Position numbers and translations under genes: made by a program | Part shown: positions 1 to 13,054 of the stretch, piece after piece | Layout: the number at the start of each line of letters is the position of its first letter | Numbering within the stretch: position 1 is the first letter of the stretch | Notes under the pieces: generated by a model | Seen by the model: only the letters and a program-made list of their open reading frames with translations | What the model was told of the DNA's origin: nothing | Databases searched by the model: none | Assembly (NCBI GenBank): GCA_947172415.1 | Contig: OX359193.1 | Span: 1,668,501 to 1,732,500 of the forward strand | DNA: 64,000 nt | Direction of reading: 5' to 3' | Source: Chondrosia reniformis | Taxonomy: Eukaryota; Porifera; Demospongiae; Chondrillida; Chondrillidae

Positions 1-1250
1 GTCGGCCATTTTGAAGTGATGTAAGCTCCTGATGACAGCCTACTTTGGTAGGCCATCATAGACATGAGGAATGTTATTAGAGAGGAACAGAAGAGCATCT
101 CTTAAGAAAGACAATTTCGTTTCTAACGTCAGTCAACAAGAACCATTAAACAGCTTGTTTTTCTACATTGTCCTTTGCCCCTATGGGATATTTACTAAAC
201 GAAACCCTACACATGTTGCATTTGAAGTGTTTACCTTTATTTTGAGATAGGTGGTGCGTTTCAACCACTGTCCTGAAGGTGCAACAGCAAAGAAAGGCGT
301 TATCTCCTGTTTCGAAGGCACGTCTCCATGGCAGGGAAGTCGCTGGGCCTCATTAAGGATGACCTACACACAGTTGCATAACAGTCGTACATTATCACAT
401 GGTTATACAAGGTGCAGAGAAAAGCAGCATTGTACAATAGAATGAAGTGATAACTTAGAAGAAACATGAGGGTGGTAGTGTGGAGATGGCGTGAGGGTGG
501 AAATGTGGTGATGGTGTGAGGGTGGTAGTGTGGAGATGGTGTGAGGGTGGAAATGTGGTGATGGTGTGAGGGTGGTAGTGTGGAGATGGTGTGAGGGTGG
601 AAATGTGGTGATGGTGTGAGGGTGGTAGTGTGGAGATGGCGTGAGGGTGGTAGTGTGGTGATTGGGGGGTGGTAGTACGGAGGTGTGGTGACGGTAAGAG
701 AGGAAACAATACATTTAAGTAGGGTAGAACATTCCTCAACTTTTCATTCAAAAAGTAAACTGTATTATGTGATTATATCAAGTTGTGCTATACTATAAAT
801 GAAGTGATCATGAAGCTTTTAGATTCAATGAAAATTCTTATGTTGAAATATTCTGAATAGCTGGTCAAAGCTGTTTAGAGCGATAAGCTAAAACTTACAA
901 TGGAATGAAGAAGAAACTATGGCATTTGAGAAAGTATGATCAATTAAAATATTACAAGCTACGTATAAGTATTAGTAGAATACCAACCTCATAGATTATA
1001 TGACATGCAATAAAACTTTCTCAAAATCTTAATGCCTTACTGTATTTAGAATGAACAACACCATTTCCTTGGCTTCCCAGTACCGAGAATGTAGCACGTT
1101 AGACAGACTGGCAACAGGAATACTGTTCAAGTCGTTGGGCGAGGACATGACGTAGTCCATTCGGTTCTCACTCCACCACCATTTTAAGATTTGAGAGACT
1201 CCTGTATCAATAACAAGACCACAACACCATGCTGTGAATCAAGTCACTAC

Positions 1251-1308
<58 letters not shown>

Positions 1309-4300
1309 ATTTTTCATAGGGTACACCAAACAGTTTAAAAGCTGATATGAAGGTAACCCTATAAAATTAAATGTTGCATGAGTAAGTTCATTGGTTCTTT
1401 AATGAGTAAAAAGAAAATAATAATAACAATGTCTAATAAAAGTTCCATAATTGTCATTTGTTTGTATCTTTCCTGGTAATCTATTCCAAATTGAGGCCTC
1501 AAAAAGGAAAAATTGTCATAATTAGTCTAAATTTTGGGAAGGGAAAGAAGATTCTCCTTCATTCCTCTAGTAGAGTACTGAGTATGGAATAGTGTTACAG
1601 AGGAGCTTGCTAGTCTGCCAGGTGTAGCAGTTACATTGTAGCAAACATGAGATATGTACCAAATACAACAACAAACATAAATAAACATACTTGATTGACC
1701 AGGTACATCAGAGTTGTCGTTGTCTGTGGTGGACTCTGTAGACATGTGGTCTTCAGAATCTGAGAGGGTGTTCACAAGCGATTCTGCAATGCCAGTGTGA
1801 TCACCAGTGTAATCTTGCGCAACAAACAGCTCTCTACAGCTGTCAAAGGCTTCCATCAGAGCACTTGGCAGGCCTTGAGCTAGTACAAGTGTTTTCTTAG
1901 GAATCCAGACTGGTGTGATGTGGGTGAATTCACTAGCTAGCAAGGGTTCCACTCGAGAAGCTAATGGATCTCCAGAATACATCAAGTTGTAGAACTTATC
2001 ACAACATGGCTTCAAAGGTATACCTGGAAGAGTGACACAAGAAGACATGTCACTGCTATGGAGTGACACAAGAAGACATGTCACTGCTATGGAGTGACAC
2101 AAGAAGATGTGTCACTGCTATGGAGTGACACAAGAAGATGTGTCACTGTTATGGAGTGACACAAGAAGATGTGTCACTGCTATGGAATGACACAAGTTGG
2201 TTACCACACACAGCACACCATGCAGACTAAACAATACTAGTAGTAGACACAAAATATCACATACGTACACATAAGATATGCAACATTCATATTATAATTA
2301 AACATCTGCTGAATCTACACCCAAACTACTCCATAATAACTTCAGTACACCGAAACCCCCATACAGTATCATAACAACAGTACAGTCAACTCTAATGCAA
2401 CACAAGTGAAATTTTGGATAATATTCAGATGTCAAAACAGGTATTATCATGTGCCATTGTTAAACAGTCTGTTGTCAACACAGTCTACTGCTAACCATGT
2501 ATTATCTATATATAGTCTCTAGTTTGCTATATGAAGAACTCTAACTACACGAGTCTGACCAATTCACCTTCTATCTTACATTGGTTTTTCATCCTCTGAA
2601 TTGGAATGCCTTTAATTGAATAACGTTAATCAAATAAAATCAGGCCAGTATTATCCAATGCTATTGGTTGCACAAAAATGTTAGATAAACTGGGTTCCTG
2701 GATAAGCAATTAATCCAATAGGGCTTCCTCAACCTTATTACAAAGACATGCAAAATAGCATGTCTTAAGCAGATAAAGAGATTTTATCACGACTTGTCAA
2801 AAGGATAGATTAAACATCATTGTCTTATAGAATAAAAATACAAATTTGATGGTTACATACATGTGACTTGTCAGATAGTTTGGTCTCACAAAGTACAACA
2901 CCGGCTATGGGAATCACGAGTTTTAGATACAAAGGAGTCAGTATATACAAGGGAAATATATTATAAGGTTACTGTAATACAATACAGGAGAGAAATCATC
3001 ATCATAAGCTAATTTAGGATATATATATCCAGGCTTGTGGCTTGACCAATCCCAGATAACTCGCATCTAATTAAAGAAAGTCTACTATGCATTTGTATAT
3101 ACGTACCAGTCAAGTGTACCTTGAGGACTAGTAAAGTGGAATTAGAAGTTGCAAATGGCAATTACTTTTAAATACACACCAATGCTTATCTATATACTGT
3201 ATATCAATGCCTATATACACCAGCTATATACTGTATATTATATACGTACAGTTAATATGTAACTTTACTCTATTAGAAAACAACTTTTAGTATTAGCTTA
3301 CATTTATATAATTAATACCTTAATTTGATTTCCTAAATAAAAAGAACTAAGCTACAGACTTCAGGACAACAGAATTCTCAGAAATAGTTGTTAATTTGAC
3401 CCAGTGGAGAAAAGGAAGAAAAAAAGAATTATGTACAGTAAAATCTGTCTAATGCACTCAGCTTTGGGCCAGTCAAACTTGGTCTTATTCAGTGATACTT
3501 TCAGAGTGTTTAGCAAGGGGGGAAGGGGGGAGAATGATGATAATAGAAATGAAGGGGGCAAACATATTTAGTGTACCAATGTTTATTATATATTTTACCC
3601 ACTTATAAGTATTTGCTGATTAAGTGGAAGTGTTTCATGTACATTATACATACACACTCCATAACATTTGTCATTTTCAAGGCCCCCCCCCCCCCCCATA
3701 CTCGAAAGAAACCCTATTATTAGAGAGGTGGCTGCATTAAACAAAGTCTTACATACAGCCCATTATATATGATTTTTGATGGCACCTTAAACTGTATATC
3801 CATAATCAGGTCAAAGAAGTTTGTATTTCTGTGTACAATGTATGGAACTTACATGCAATCCTAAATACAGTAAAATGGCTGCATAGATGATTCACACTGA
3901 CATGTATGAAAATGGAGTAAAATGTACAAGAGTATAGCTGACCATGGGGAGGTTGCATTTGCTGGATCCGGTTGGCAAGAATGGTCCCCAAGGGAGAGCC
4001 AAAGGCAAAGAAGTGACTTACATGAAACTTCAACGAGTGGAGCTTTTCTAAACAAGCAGAGCATAAAGAATTAATGTAAACATATTTCACACTATAACAC
4101 ATATAGTAAAGGTAATTAAGCAATCCTTTCAAATTGATAAATTAAGAATAAAAAGATCCAAATATGATATATAAAGTTTTAAATGTCATTTCTGTGATCA
4201 AATATTCATTAAGTGGACTTTGCTCAACCATAGGCTATCTATGGTACAACCCATTACAGCTCCTTTGTGATTCCTCAGGAGATGGGATAAGTCCAGAGAG

Positions 4301-7300
4301 ATAGATAATTTTGACAAAACTACAATTAGTAGGGAAGTGAAAGAGGAAAAACACAAAAAAGAGCTTCTGTCATACAGTAGAACTACATACGTAGGAGCTG
4401 ACTTGCACCATGTACTGGGACCACTGTAAAGTAGCCAATGGCTAAGAGGCTCTTAGTCTAAATAATGATTATTGAATTGAATTGAATTGAATTGAATTGA
4501 ATGTGCAATTTCATGTCACATAATTACCTCCTCTACTAGCCTTGCTAGTCTGCAGTATGGTAGACAAGCTCATCTGAGGAGTGGGCGTACAGGCCTGCTC
4601 GTCCGACCAGACATCCAAAGGTTTAGCTAGAATGTCGTACATAGCCACTGCACCAATGCAGTCAGCAAGGATGCATATCTATAATCAAACAACAAGTGGC
4701 TACGGTTGACTGTCAACTGTAATATGTATAAAAGGTCTATATTAAATAGCTATTAGTATGTATTAAACATCCATACTAATATGGTCACTTTGACCTACGT
4801 AGCTTCTGTTCGAACCTACAGCTTCTATATGGACTAATACGGATACTAGTATAGACATATTATAATCCAGAATTAAAGAGAGGCCTGGACCTCTATTTGG
4901 ACAAATATGGTAGTATACAAACAGTATAACTGCATGCGTGAACATCAAAGTTTGTACACTAGTACATGTTTCTGGCCATTCTTCTTAAGCTATCTAGCAT
5001 CTAGCAGGATTCCTGGACATACTAGTTGTTGAACCAGTCTGGCCATTCTTCTTAAGCTATCTAGCATCTAGCAGGATTCCTGGACATACTAGTTGTTGAA
5101 CCAGTCTGGCCATTCTTCTTAAGCTATCTAGCATCTAGCAGGATTCCTGGACATACTAGTTGTTGAACCAGTCTGGCCATTCTTCTTAAGCTATCTAGCA
5201 TCTAGCAGGATTCCTGGACATACTAGCTGTTGAACCAGTCTGGCCATTCTTCTTAAGCTATCTAGCATCTAGCAGGATTCCTGGACATACTAGCTGTTGA
5301 ACCAGTCTGGCTATGTGCCCCGTGACAGGCAAATCTAATTTGCTATATTCAACTGCAGCTATGAGGATGCTATTACTAAATGCACATATCTGCACTGGAA
5401 TGACTACATGAGATAAGACCTTTAAGTCTAGGTCAAGTGGAATGAAAAGGTGCAATGGGAATCATCTCATTTGGTGGCTAATCTGGTTAACTGAAACCCT
5501 ACCTATCCTTCTGTTTTGATTTCAGTTAACCAGATTGGCTATAGCAGAATGAGAGATTAGAAAAGCTTTTACCCAAGAATAAAAACAATAACCAAGTTTT
5601 TAACCAAGAATATATGTATGTATACTTAATAAACCTTTTAATTGCAACCGCCAAACAATTGCAAATTGCAAAATTGTAAGAAAATGTCTGCCATTTTATT
5701 AACGACAATTGGTCAGGATACGCTTTATGACATCATCACACACTCTTTAAACTTTAAACACCATCAGCTTGCAAGGCAGCAACACACAATTACCATATAG
5801 CTGGAAATTTTGGCAGCAACATATTTGGCTGAATGCTCAAATTATGGCATTTGATGGATTTTACTGACAAGACAATTGCTCTCCTACATATGTTCAGTGT
5901 AGCATGGTAGTTAAAATATTGGTTGATTGCTCTCAAAACTGCCAAAATAAATTCATCACTAAAATTTCCAACTATACGGTATTGAACACTGCAATTAAAA
6001 GGCAGTCTATGGTATGTATGTATGCACAACTATCTACTGTACTGGTATATGCATGGGGGATTGAGTGCCCAACTACTCATTATCTGTAACACACACCTTG
6101 CCTTTAAAGTTACTTCCAACTCGAGATGAAGCAAAGTTCTCATAGATTTGGTTGAGTCTACAGATGATGGTTTCCAGGTGTGTCTGGTAGTCCGACCCAG
6201 TGGTGGCCATCATGGCTACAGCCAGTGCTGGTAACCACTGGTTCTGCAGGTAGGTACCACTCTCGCCAGAGGAACTAGAGTCCTCCCTGCTCCCAGGCAG
6301 AGAGGAGTTTGACAGGCTGACATTGAGATTCTTAATAGTAGCAAGTGCATTATCACAAAGTGGTGGGCAATAAATGGGTAAAAGGTATATCTGTTGAGAA
6401 GACTGTGGCAATATGGAATGAAAGACTGACTCCATTTTGTTCTGTATGACATTAAAGTTGTACTTGTAAGAGTGGTGATCCTGCTTAAACATGCTACCAC
6501 CTTGCAAGACAAGAAAGAGGTAGTCCGAGTGGAGGTCTCCCACAGCCTCTTCTATTGTGCTGTGTGCATCATAAAAGGATCCTTCGTCTCCACCAGTAAC
6601 GGAAGGTTGATCCTCTTTGGTAGACAAATAATCTCCATCATCATCCTCCTGTAGTGCTGTGATGGTCTCTAAATGAGACCAGAGAAGAAGGCAATGTAAA
6701 CATACAAGTCTATAAACATATTAGAAGTGATTCACAATGGATGGATGGATGGATGGATGTATGTATGTATGTATGGATGGATGGATGGATGGATGGGTGG
6801 GTGGGTGTATGTATGTATGTATGGATGGATGGATGGATGGATGGGTGGGTGGGTGTATGTATGTATGTATGTATGGATGGATGGATGGGTGGGTGTATGT
6901 ATGTATGGATGGATGGATGGATGGATGGGTGGGTGTATGTATGTATGGATGGATGGATGGATGGATGGGTGGGTGGGTGTATGTATGTATGTATGGATGG
7001 ATGGATGGATGGGTGGGTGGGTGTATGTATGTATGGATGGATGGATGGGTGGGTGGGTGTATGTATGTATGTATGTATGGATGGATGGATGGATGGGTGG
7101 GTGGGTGTATGTATGTATGTATGGATGGATGGATGGATGGATGGGTGGGTGGGTGTATGTATGTATGTATGGATGGATGGATGGATGGGTGGGTGTATGT
7201 ATGTATGGATGGATGGATGGATGGATGGGTGGGTGTATGGATGGATGGATGGATGGATGGATGGGTGGGTGTATGTATGTATGTATGTATGGATGGATGG

Positions 7301-10300
7301 ATGGGTGCATGTATGTATGGATGGATGGATGTATGGATGGATGGATGGTATGTATGTATGTATGGATGGATGGATGGGTGGGTGTATGTATGTATGTATG
7401 GATGGTTGGATGGATGGACGAATGGGTGGATGGGTGCAAGAACAACGTTATACATGGCTTTAATGTTTACTATCTTACCAACAGCATCTAAATATTCATC
7501 TTCTGAATCAGAACTAATTTTTTTCTCCAAAGCCTCTAAGTGAAAGCGGTGTACTGGTGTGGATATATCGTTATCCTCACTATTGCTTCCACTGTGAGCC
7601 ACCTCATGACTTAACCTTTTGTGTAAACGTTTCCTTTTATGGGCAGATAGCTTTATCTCTTCGTTCACCGGTTTGGTCAACTCTTTCACAGGTTCACTTG
7701 CCACTCCCTTCAGATTGAATTGGGAAGCTTCATCATCAGCTGGAGACAGCATGACAGCAGAGAGAGAATTATCACATATACAAGAATAATGTAAATACAT
7801 TTACCTAAACATAATTGACACATTACCAAGCTAAGGAAATACAAATAGACTAATTTAAAAACACTATTTCCTTAGACTCTAATATAGCTAATTGTATTTA
7901 ATAAGTTGCAAACATTGTGTCATCTCCTGTAATCTTAGCCCATGCTGATTTATGTGGTACCTTCTCCTCCTTTTAAATCAGCATCCTCCTCTTCAGAGCT
8001 CTCTGGAAGGGGTTTCCCCAGCTTCTTCCACAGTTCGATTTGTGCTTCCTTTTCCAGCCTCCGGATGTCATCCATTGTCAGGTCGCACCATTCATCCTGC
8101 CACGCCCATGCCTGTCTGTGTGCACGGAGCATCACACGACGCAGTGCATAGTCGTGAATAAATCTTTCCACTTTGGACTGCATGCCCCAGTACCTGAACT
8201 CCACCTGGAGAGTAAGGGAAAAAGATTAAAAATCTTACCATACACCGGGAATCAAATGCTGGTGTAATAGATAGCAATTTATCCAAATTACAGGTACATA
8301 AATAAAACATTGTGGTTAAAAGAATGCGAGATGAAGATTAAGGTGTACAGACTAGTATACTGAATTACTGAGGTGTCAAATCAATGTGCATCAAAAGATT
8401 GCAGATGTGGGCATAACTCGTAATCTTGCATTCTTCCGACATACACATTCAATTCTGATATGTGGCATCTCTTATATACCTATTCCCAAGCATTGGTTAA
8501 ATGCCTGCATGGTAACTTTATCTTTACTAGACCTTAGGGTTAATTAAAAATATTCTTAATTGATACTAAAGTTCACACTTCTTATTAAGTTAATAAATTT
8601 AACAATTTTAACCTCATGCTAAAATGAGATCAACATCTACGTAATAATCTAATCAATGCAGGAGCCAATGTGTAAAATACCAAAGGAAATCATGAATGAA
8701 TCAATTGGGATATGCCTATGTACATACAGACCATATTTAATTCTGGATGTATTTTTACTGCCTTTTCAACAAATACTAAGCTAAAATGAGTTCAGCATTT
8801 TTGGCTGGTACATATATAGAGCTTGTTACTACTTTTCATTTGCTGGAAGACAGCAAGAAAATTGCACAGAATTAGGTACAGTCCGAATGTAGGCATTCCT
8901 ATACTAAATTATTCATGCCTGTTACATATGACTCCCAGGATCACTGATGAAGGGTGGAATTCCCAGTCTGGTCCAGTGGAGAAGAAGATGAAAGAAAAGA
9001 CTCCAGGACCTGTATCTTCATCCAAAGCTCTCTCCAGGTTTAGTTCCCCTATAGGCTTTTTTTTACAAAATAGGCACAGCATGTAGGAAAATGGTGTATT
9101 AGATTTTTCATTAATATCATTAAACACACCACGTACAAACATATGCACCATTTTTCCTATTTCCTATACAGAACAGGGGTAGATCTAGAATTCTGTAAAG
9201 TGGGTATAGGAGTGTAAGAGAAAAGATAAAGTTAGGGATAAGGTCCCCCAGAAAGTATATGGCTAGAACAAGGTCAAACTTAGAGGGGTTGCTTCAGCAC
9301 CCAGAGCCCTCCCCCATATCTGCTACTGTGGTGAGGGATATTCCACCCCCGCAGAACGTAAAGTATATATGAACGCACCTTACATAACTTGTAAGCACAC
9401 ATGACACTGCCATTTGATGATTTTCTCCAATCAGATTTCAGTGGACCACGCCCTGTCTTCCCTGATTTAAAAACCTTAGGGTCTTCCTCTTCTTTATAAT
9501 CACTCCCACTCAAGCTGTCATTAACAATGTCTATGAAATCTACAGCAAACAATCAAATTCTTATAAATACCGTATTATCTCTAATATAAGCCCGGGGCTT
9601 GTATTTTTCAAACCCCTCTGAACCTGGGCTTTTATTGGAGACTGGGCTTGTATAAGAGACTGGGCTTTTATTTTTTCAACCCTACAATTCATATTGGTAA
9701 ATCAACTTTGTTGGGACAAATTCCACATAAACTATGTGTAGAGAACAGCATGTTTGATAAGTATGAATATCATAAGTACTTTAGTAGTGTGTCAGTGGGC
9801 TTATATTGGGGACTGGGCTTCTATTATTTAATAACTCTAAAGGTGGGCTTCCATTGGAGACGAGCTTATATTAGAGACCTGGGCTTATATTAGAGATAAT
9901 ACGGTATCCCATATGTACGTACGTATATCTTCACTGAGGTTGAGGATAGACACTATATATACGTATGTAGTGTGTACATATCTTGCCATTGGTTCAATAG
10001 GACTTCGGTCACTTGTTTGGTCAGGTGTAATAACTTCCCAGTGATTATTTCTTATGACATCATAACCTTTGCACTTTCTTTTAGTAGTCACATATTAATA
10101 TCTAATAAAGTACAGTAGAATCTTGCTGATTGTACCTATTGTTATCTCTATGCATTAGAGCATTTATAAACTTCCATTGATAATTAACGAAGTCACTAAT
10201 TTTAATGCTATAAATAATTTGGACAAGTACCTTAAGTGAGCAAATTGTGTGAGGTGATCTGCTCCTGGACATTTACAATTAGCAATGTTTAATGCAACAG

Positions 10301-13023
10301 CTAGGGGAGAATGATTCCATGTAATAATTAACATGGCTTCTGGTTAATTTGCAACTACTGTCAATTCTACTTGTATATGCGATTCAACTTCCATATGCTT
10401 TATTTTTAAGGGGCAGTCCTTATTCATTTTGCGATTCAGTTGTATGGTTTCATGTAACAGAAAGATATATACGCATGTAATGTGTACATACGTAAATGTA
10501 CGTATCTATTTTCAAATGGTGGTGTTTGGAAAGATCAAAACGTTTCTATTATTCTTTGCAATTTAGAGGACAATTAAGGGTCCAGAATCACTAGATAACA
10601 AATATACGTACATAAAATCAACAAAGCGTCCAAGTAATTTGAGTGTGGGGGGCAAGAGTATTTTAACTGGAATTACTTTTTTCAAATATGCAGGGCTGCA
10701 TAAAGGGGGTGCCCCTAGACTTTTGGGAACCCCCTAAACTGCTTCAACACCCTCATACCATTGCCCCCCTAAATTTTGAAAATCTTAATTTTGCCCCCTC
10801 TGGCCCCAAGTTCTGCATACAGCCCTGAATATGGGTGATAAAGATGTATTATAATCAGCCTTTATTCAATATTTTGCAAGATCCTCAAAATTAATATATC
10901 TGGAATGGTATTGGTTTAGTAATGAAAGATGGTGAATGTGGAGGCTGCAGTCTAAGTGAGACTGTGTAGTAAGGGGAGTCAATTACACCTGTGCAAAGGT
11001 TCTGTAGTGAAAAGTGATTAATCACTGGAGTATATTATTATACCTGGCCAACCAAGACAATACTTTAGTCACTAGGCAGTTGAGAGGTGGCATGTTCAGC
11101 TCCAGTAATTTTTCACTTATAGCCTTGCACATAGGCCAAGTGTAATAAGTTCCCTTGTATCATATGAACATAAGTATTATCATACAAGTGTTTCAACCTC
11201 TTAAAAGTGATGTATGAATAGGAAGCTATTAGCGTCATTATGAACTTACCTATATCCTTATTTCTTATTTCTGTACCTTTCAAATTAAAAACATTTTCCT
11301 AGTGTAAATAGAAAAAAGCTATTGTCAGTCAGTCCTTCAAGCAGATACGTACGTATGTATGTTAAAATTTCATTGCCTACCACAAGCAGTTCAAAAGATC
11401 ACTAGAAAAATTGTATAAACCAAATAGAATGCCCTCATATTGTGCAAAAATATGTACACATACGTATAAGTGAGTTTTCATATGTATCCATAAAAAGGGC
11501 TAAATATATGTAATCAGGAGAATCTATCTTGGCAGTACACAAATACATGTGAAGGTACGTATATATCCATATTGAGCAATAGATACACTGTATACTGTAT
11601 ATACATACATACATAGTGGGAAATCCACATTGAATAATAGATACATTTGTATACAAATGCAGATTATAGCATCTAGTCCTTTGAGAATTTAAAATGCCTA
11701 GTTTGAAAATCAAAGAATTAACTGAAATACTATATAATGGCCCCATCCCGTTCTTACTTGATGGCATTCAGCTACAGATTAACTTACTCTATTTCCTCCA
11801 TCTTGATAAAAATACGTTTCAATGTCTAACAAAAACTTTTCAATAAAAGGACAGGAGAATTTGGTCCTTGTGTAGGGGTATGCATTCCATGACTCCTCAT
11901 GTACCTATTAAACACAAAATACTACTAAACTTAACCATACACTTAGAATATAAGTATGGAAATAACTAGATAATTACAACTATCAATAAAATATACGTAT
12001 GTGAGCACCACCAGTGGAAATTGCAGAAAATGGCCGTCATATATTTTTGATATGATAAAATGTATACGGTATGATAATTTTAATCGACCATATCTCCTTC
12101 ATAAAAAAGAGATTTCGTTCAAACTTGGTACAAACGTTCTCTGAGGGTCATAAAGACATTTGCTAGGAAAAAGTCGATTTCTGTTGGAGGCCATTTTCTG
12201 CAATTTCTACTGGCGGCACTCACATATCCTACTGTATATGTACTATGTGCTGACAATAAACAGAAAACAAAGAACTTGGATTTAATAAACAATGAAATGT
12301 ACTGCTTTGCATTATTTAATAAATGGCTGGAAGTGAGAATTATAATGGCTGCAAAAGGTGGTAAACAAGCTTCAGTCTTAATTGATTTCCTACTCCAAAC
12401 ACTCAAGCATAATAGTTAAAAGTTAATGAACAAGGTATTTTATCATAATTGCTATTGTATATGTATGTTTTAATATAATAAATAAAATCAGTGCCTCCTT
12501 TGTGTGAATAAACTATTCCAAGACCTAGTGCATGTCTGTACACTGAATACAATTTCAAAAGGATTCTTTGAACATTGTATTAAACTGTTCAAAGAATCCC
12601 TTTCACAGCAACTGTTTAATTAACTGAGTTGCTCGCGTTACTGATGAACGTTACCAGGGCAAACACATCAAACAAAAGGCTGTACCATTCAAATGCTATT
12701 CCTTAAAGAATCAAAGGCAGATCATTAAAAGTACATTTTCTTTGTACAGATTATTTCACAACGACATCTAAAGTGTCAATCATACATAGGTGTGATTGTG
12801 TGTGCTATGTGAGCTCCTCTATACCTGGGTGGCTTCGCTGGGGACAAGAGACCGGCACCATCTTGGAATGTGGCGCTCAATGTGGTAAATCTTGTACGTG
12901 TACTGGCCCTTTTCGCCCGTGTCCTCTTTAGTATAAGGCTTATTCTCAATAATCTCCACACCACTTCCTTCTCCCTCACTCTCTTGCCGACTCTTTTTCT
13001 AAAGGAGATAGCACCACTTCTCC

Positions 13024-13054
<31 letters not shown>

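Noticed and set aside
403-751. His/Pro/Thr-rich reverse-strand ORFs
   Set aside because: Translation of an intronic minisatellite; no splice signals or homology.
6727-7800. Long Trp-Met-Asp-Gly and His-Pro-Ser-Ile repeat ORFs on both strands
   Set aside because: They come only from the stop-free tetranucleotide array in a PITPNM intron. The real exon 7479-7739 uses only the unrepeated part of one of these frames.
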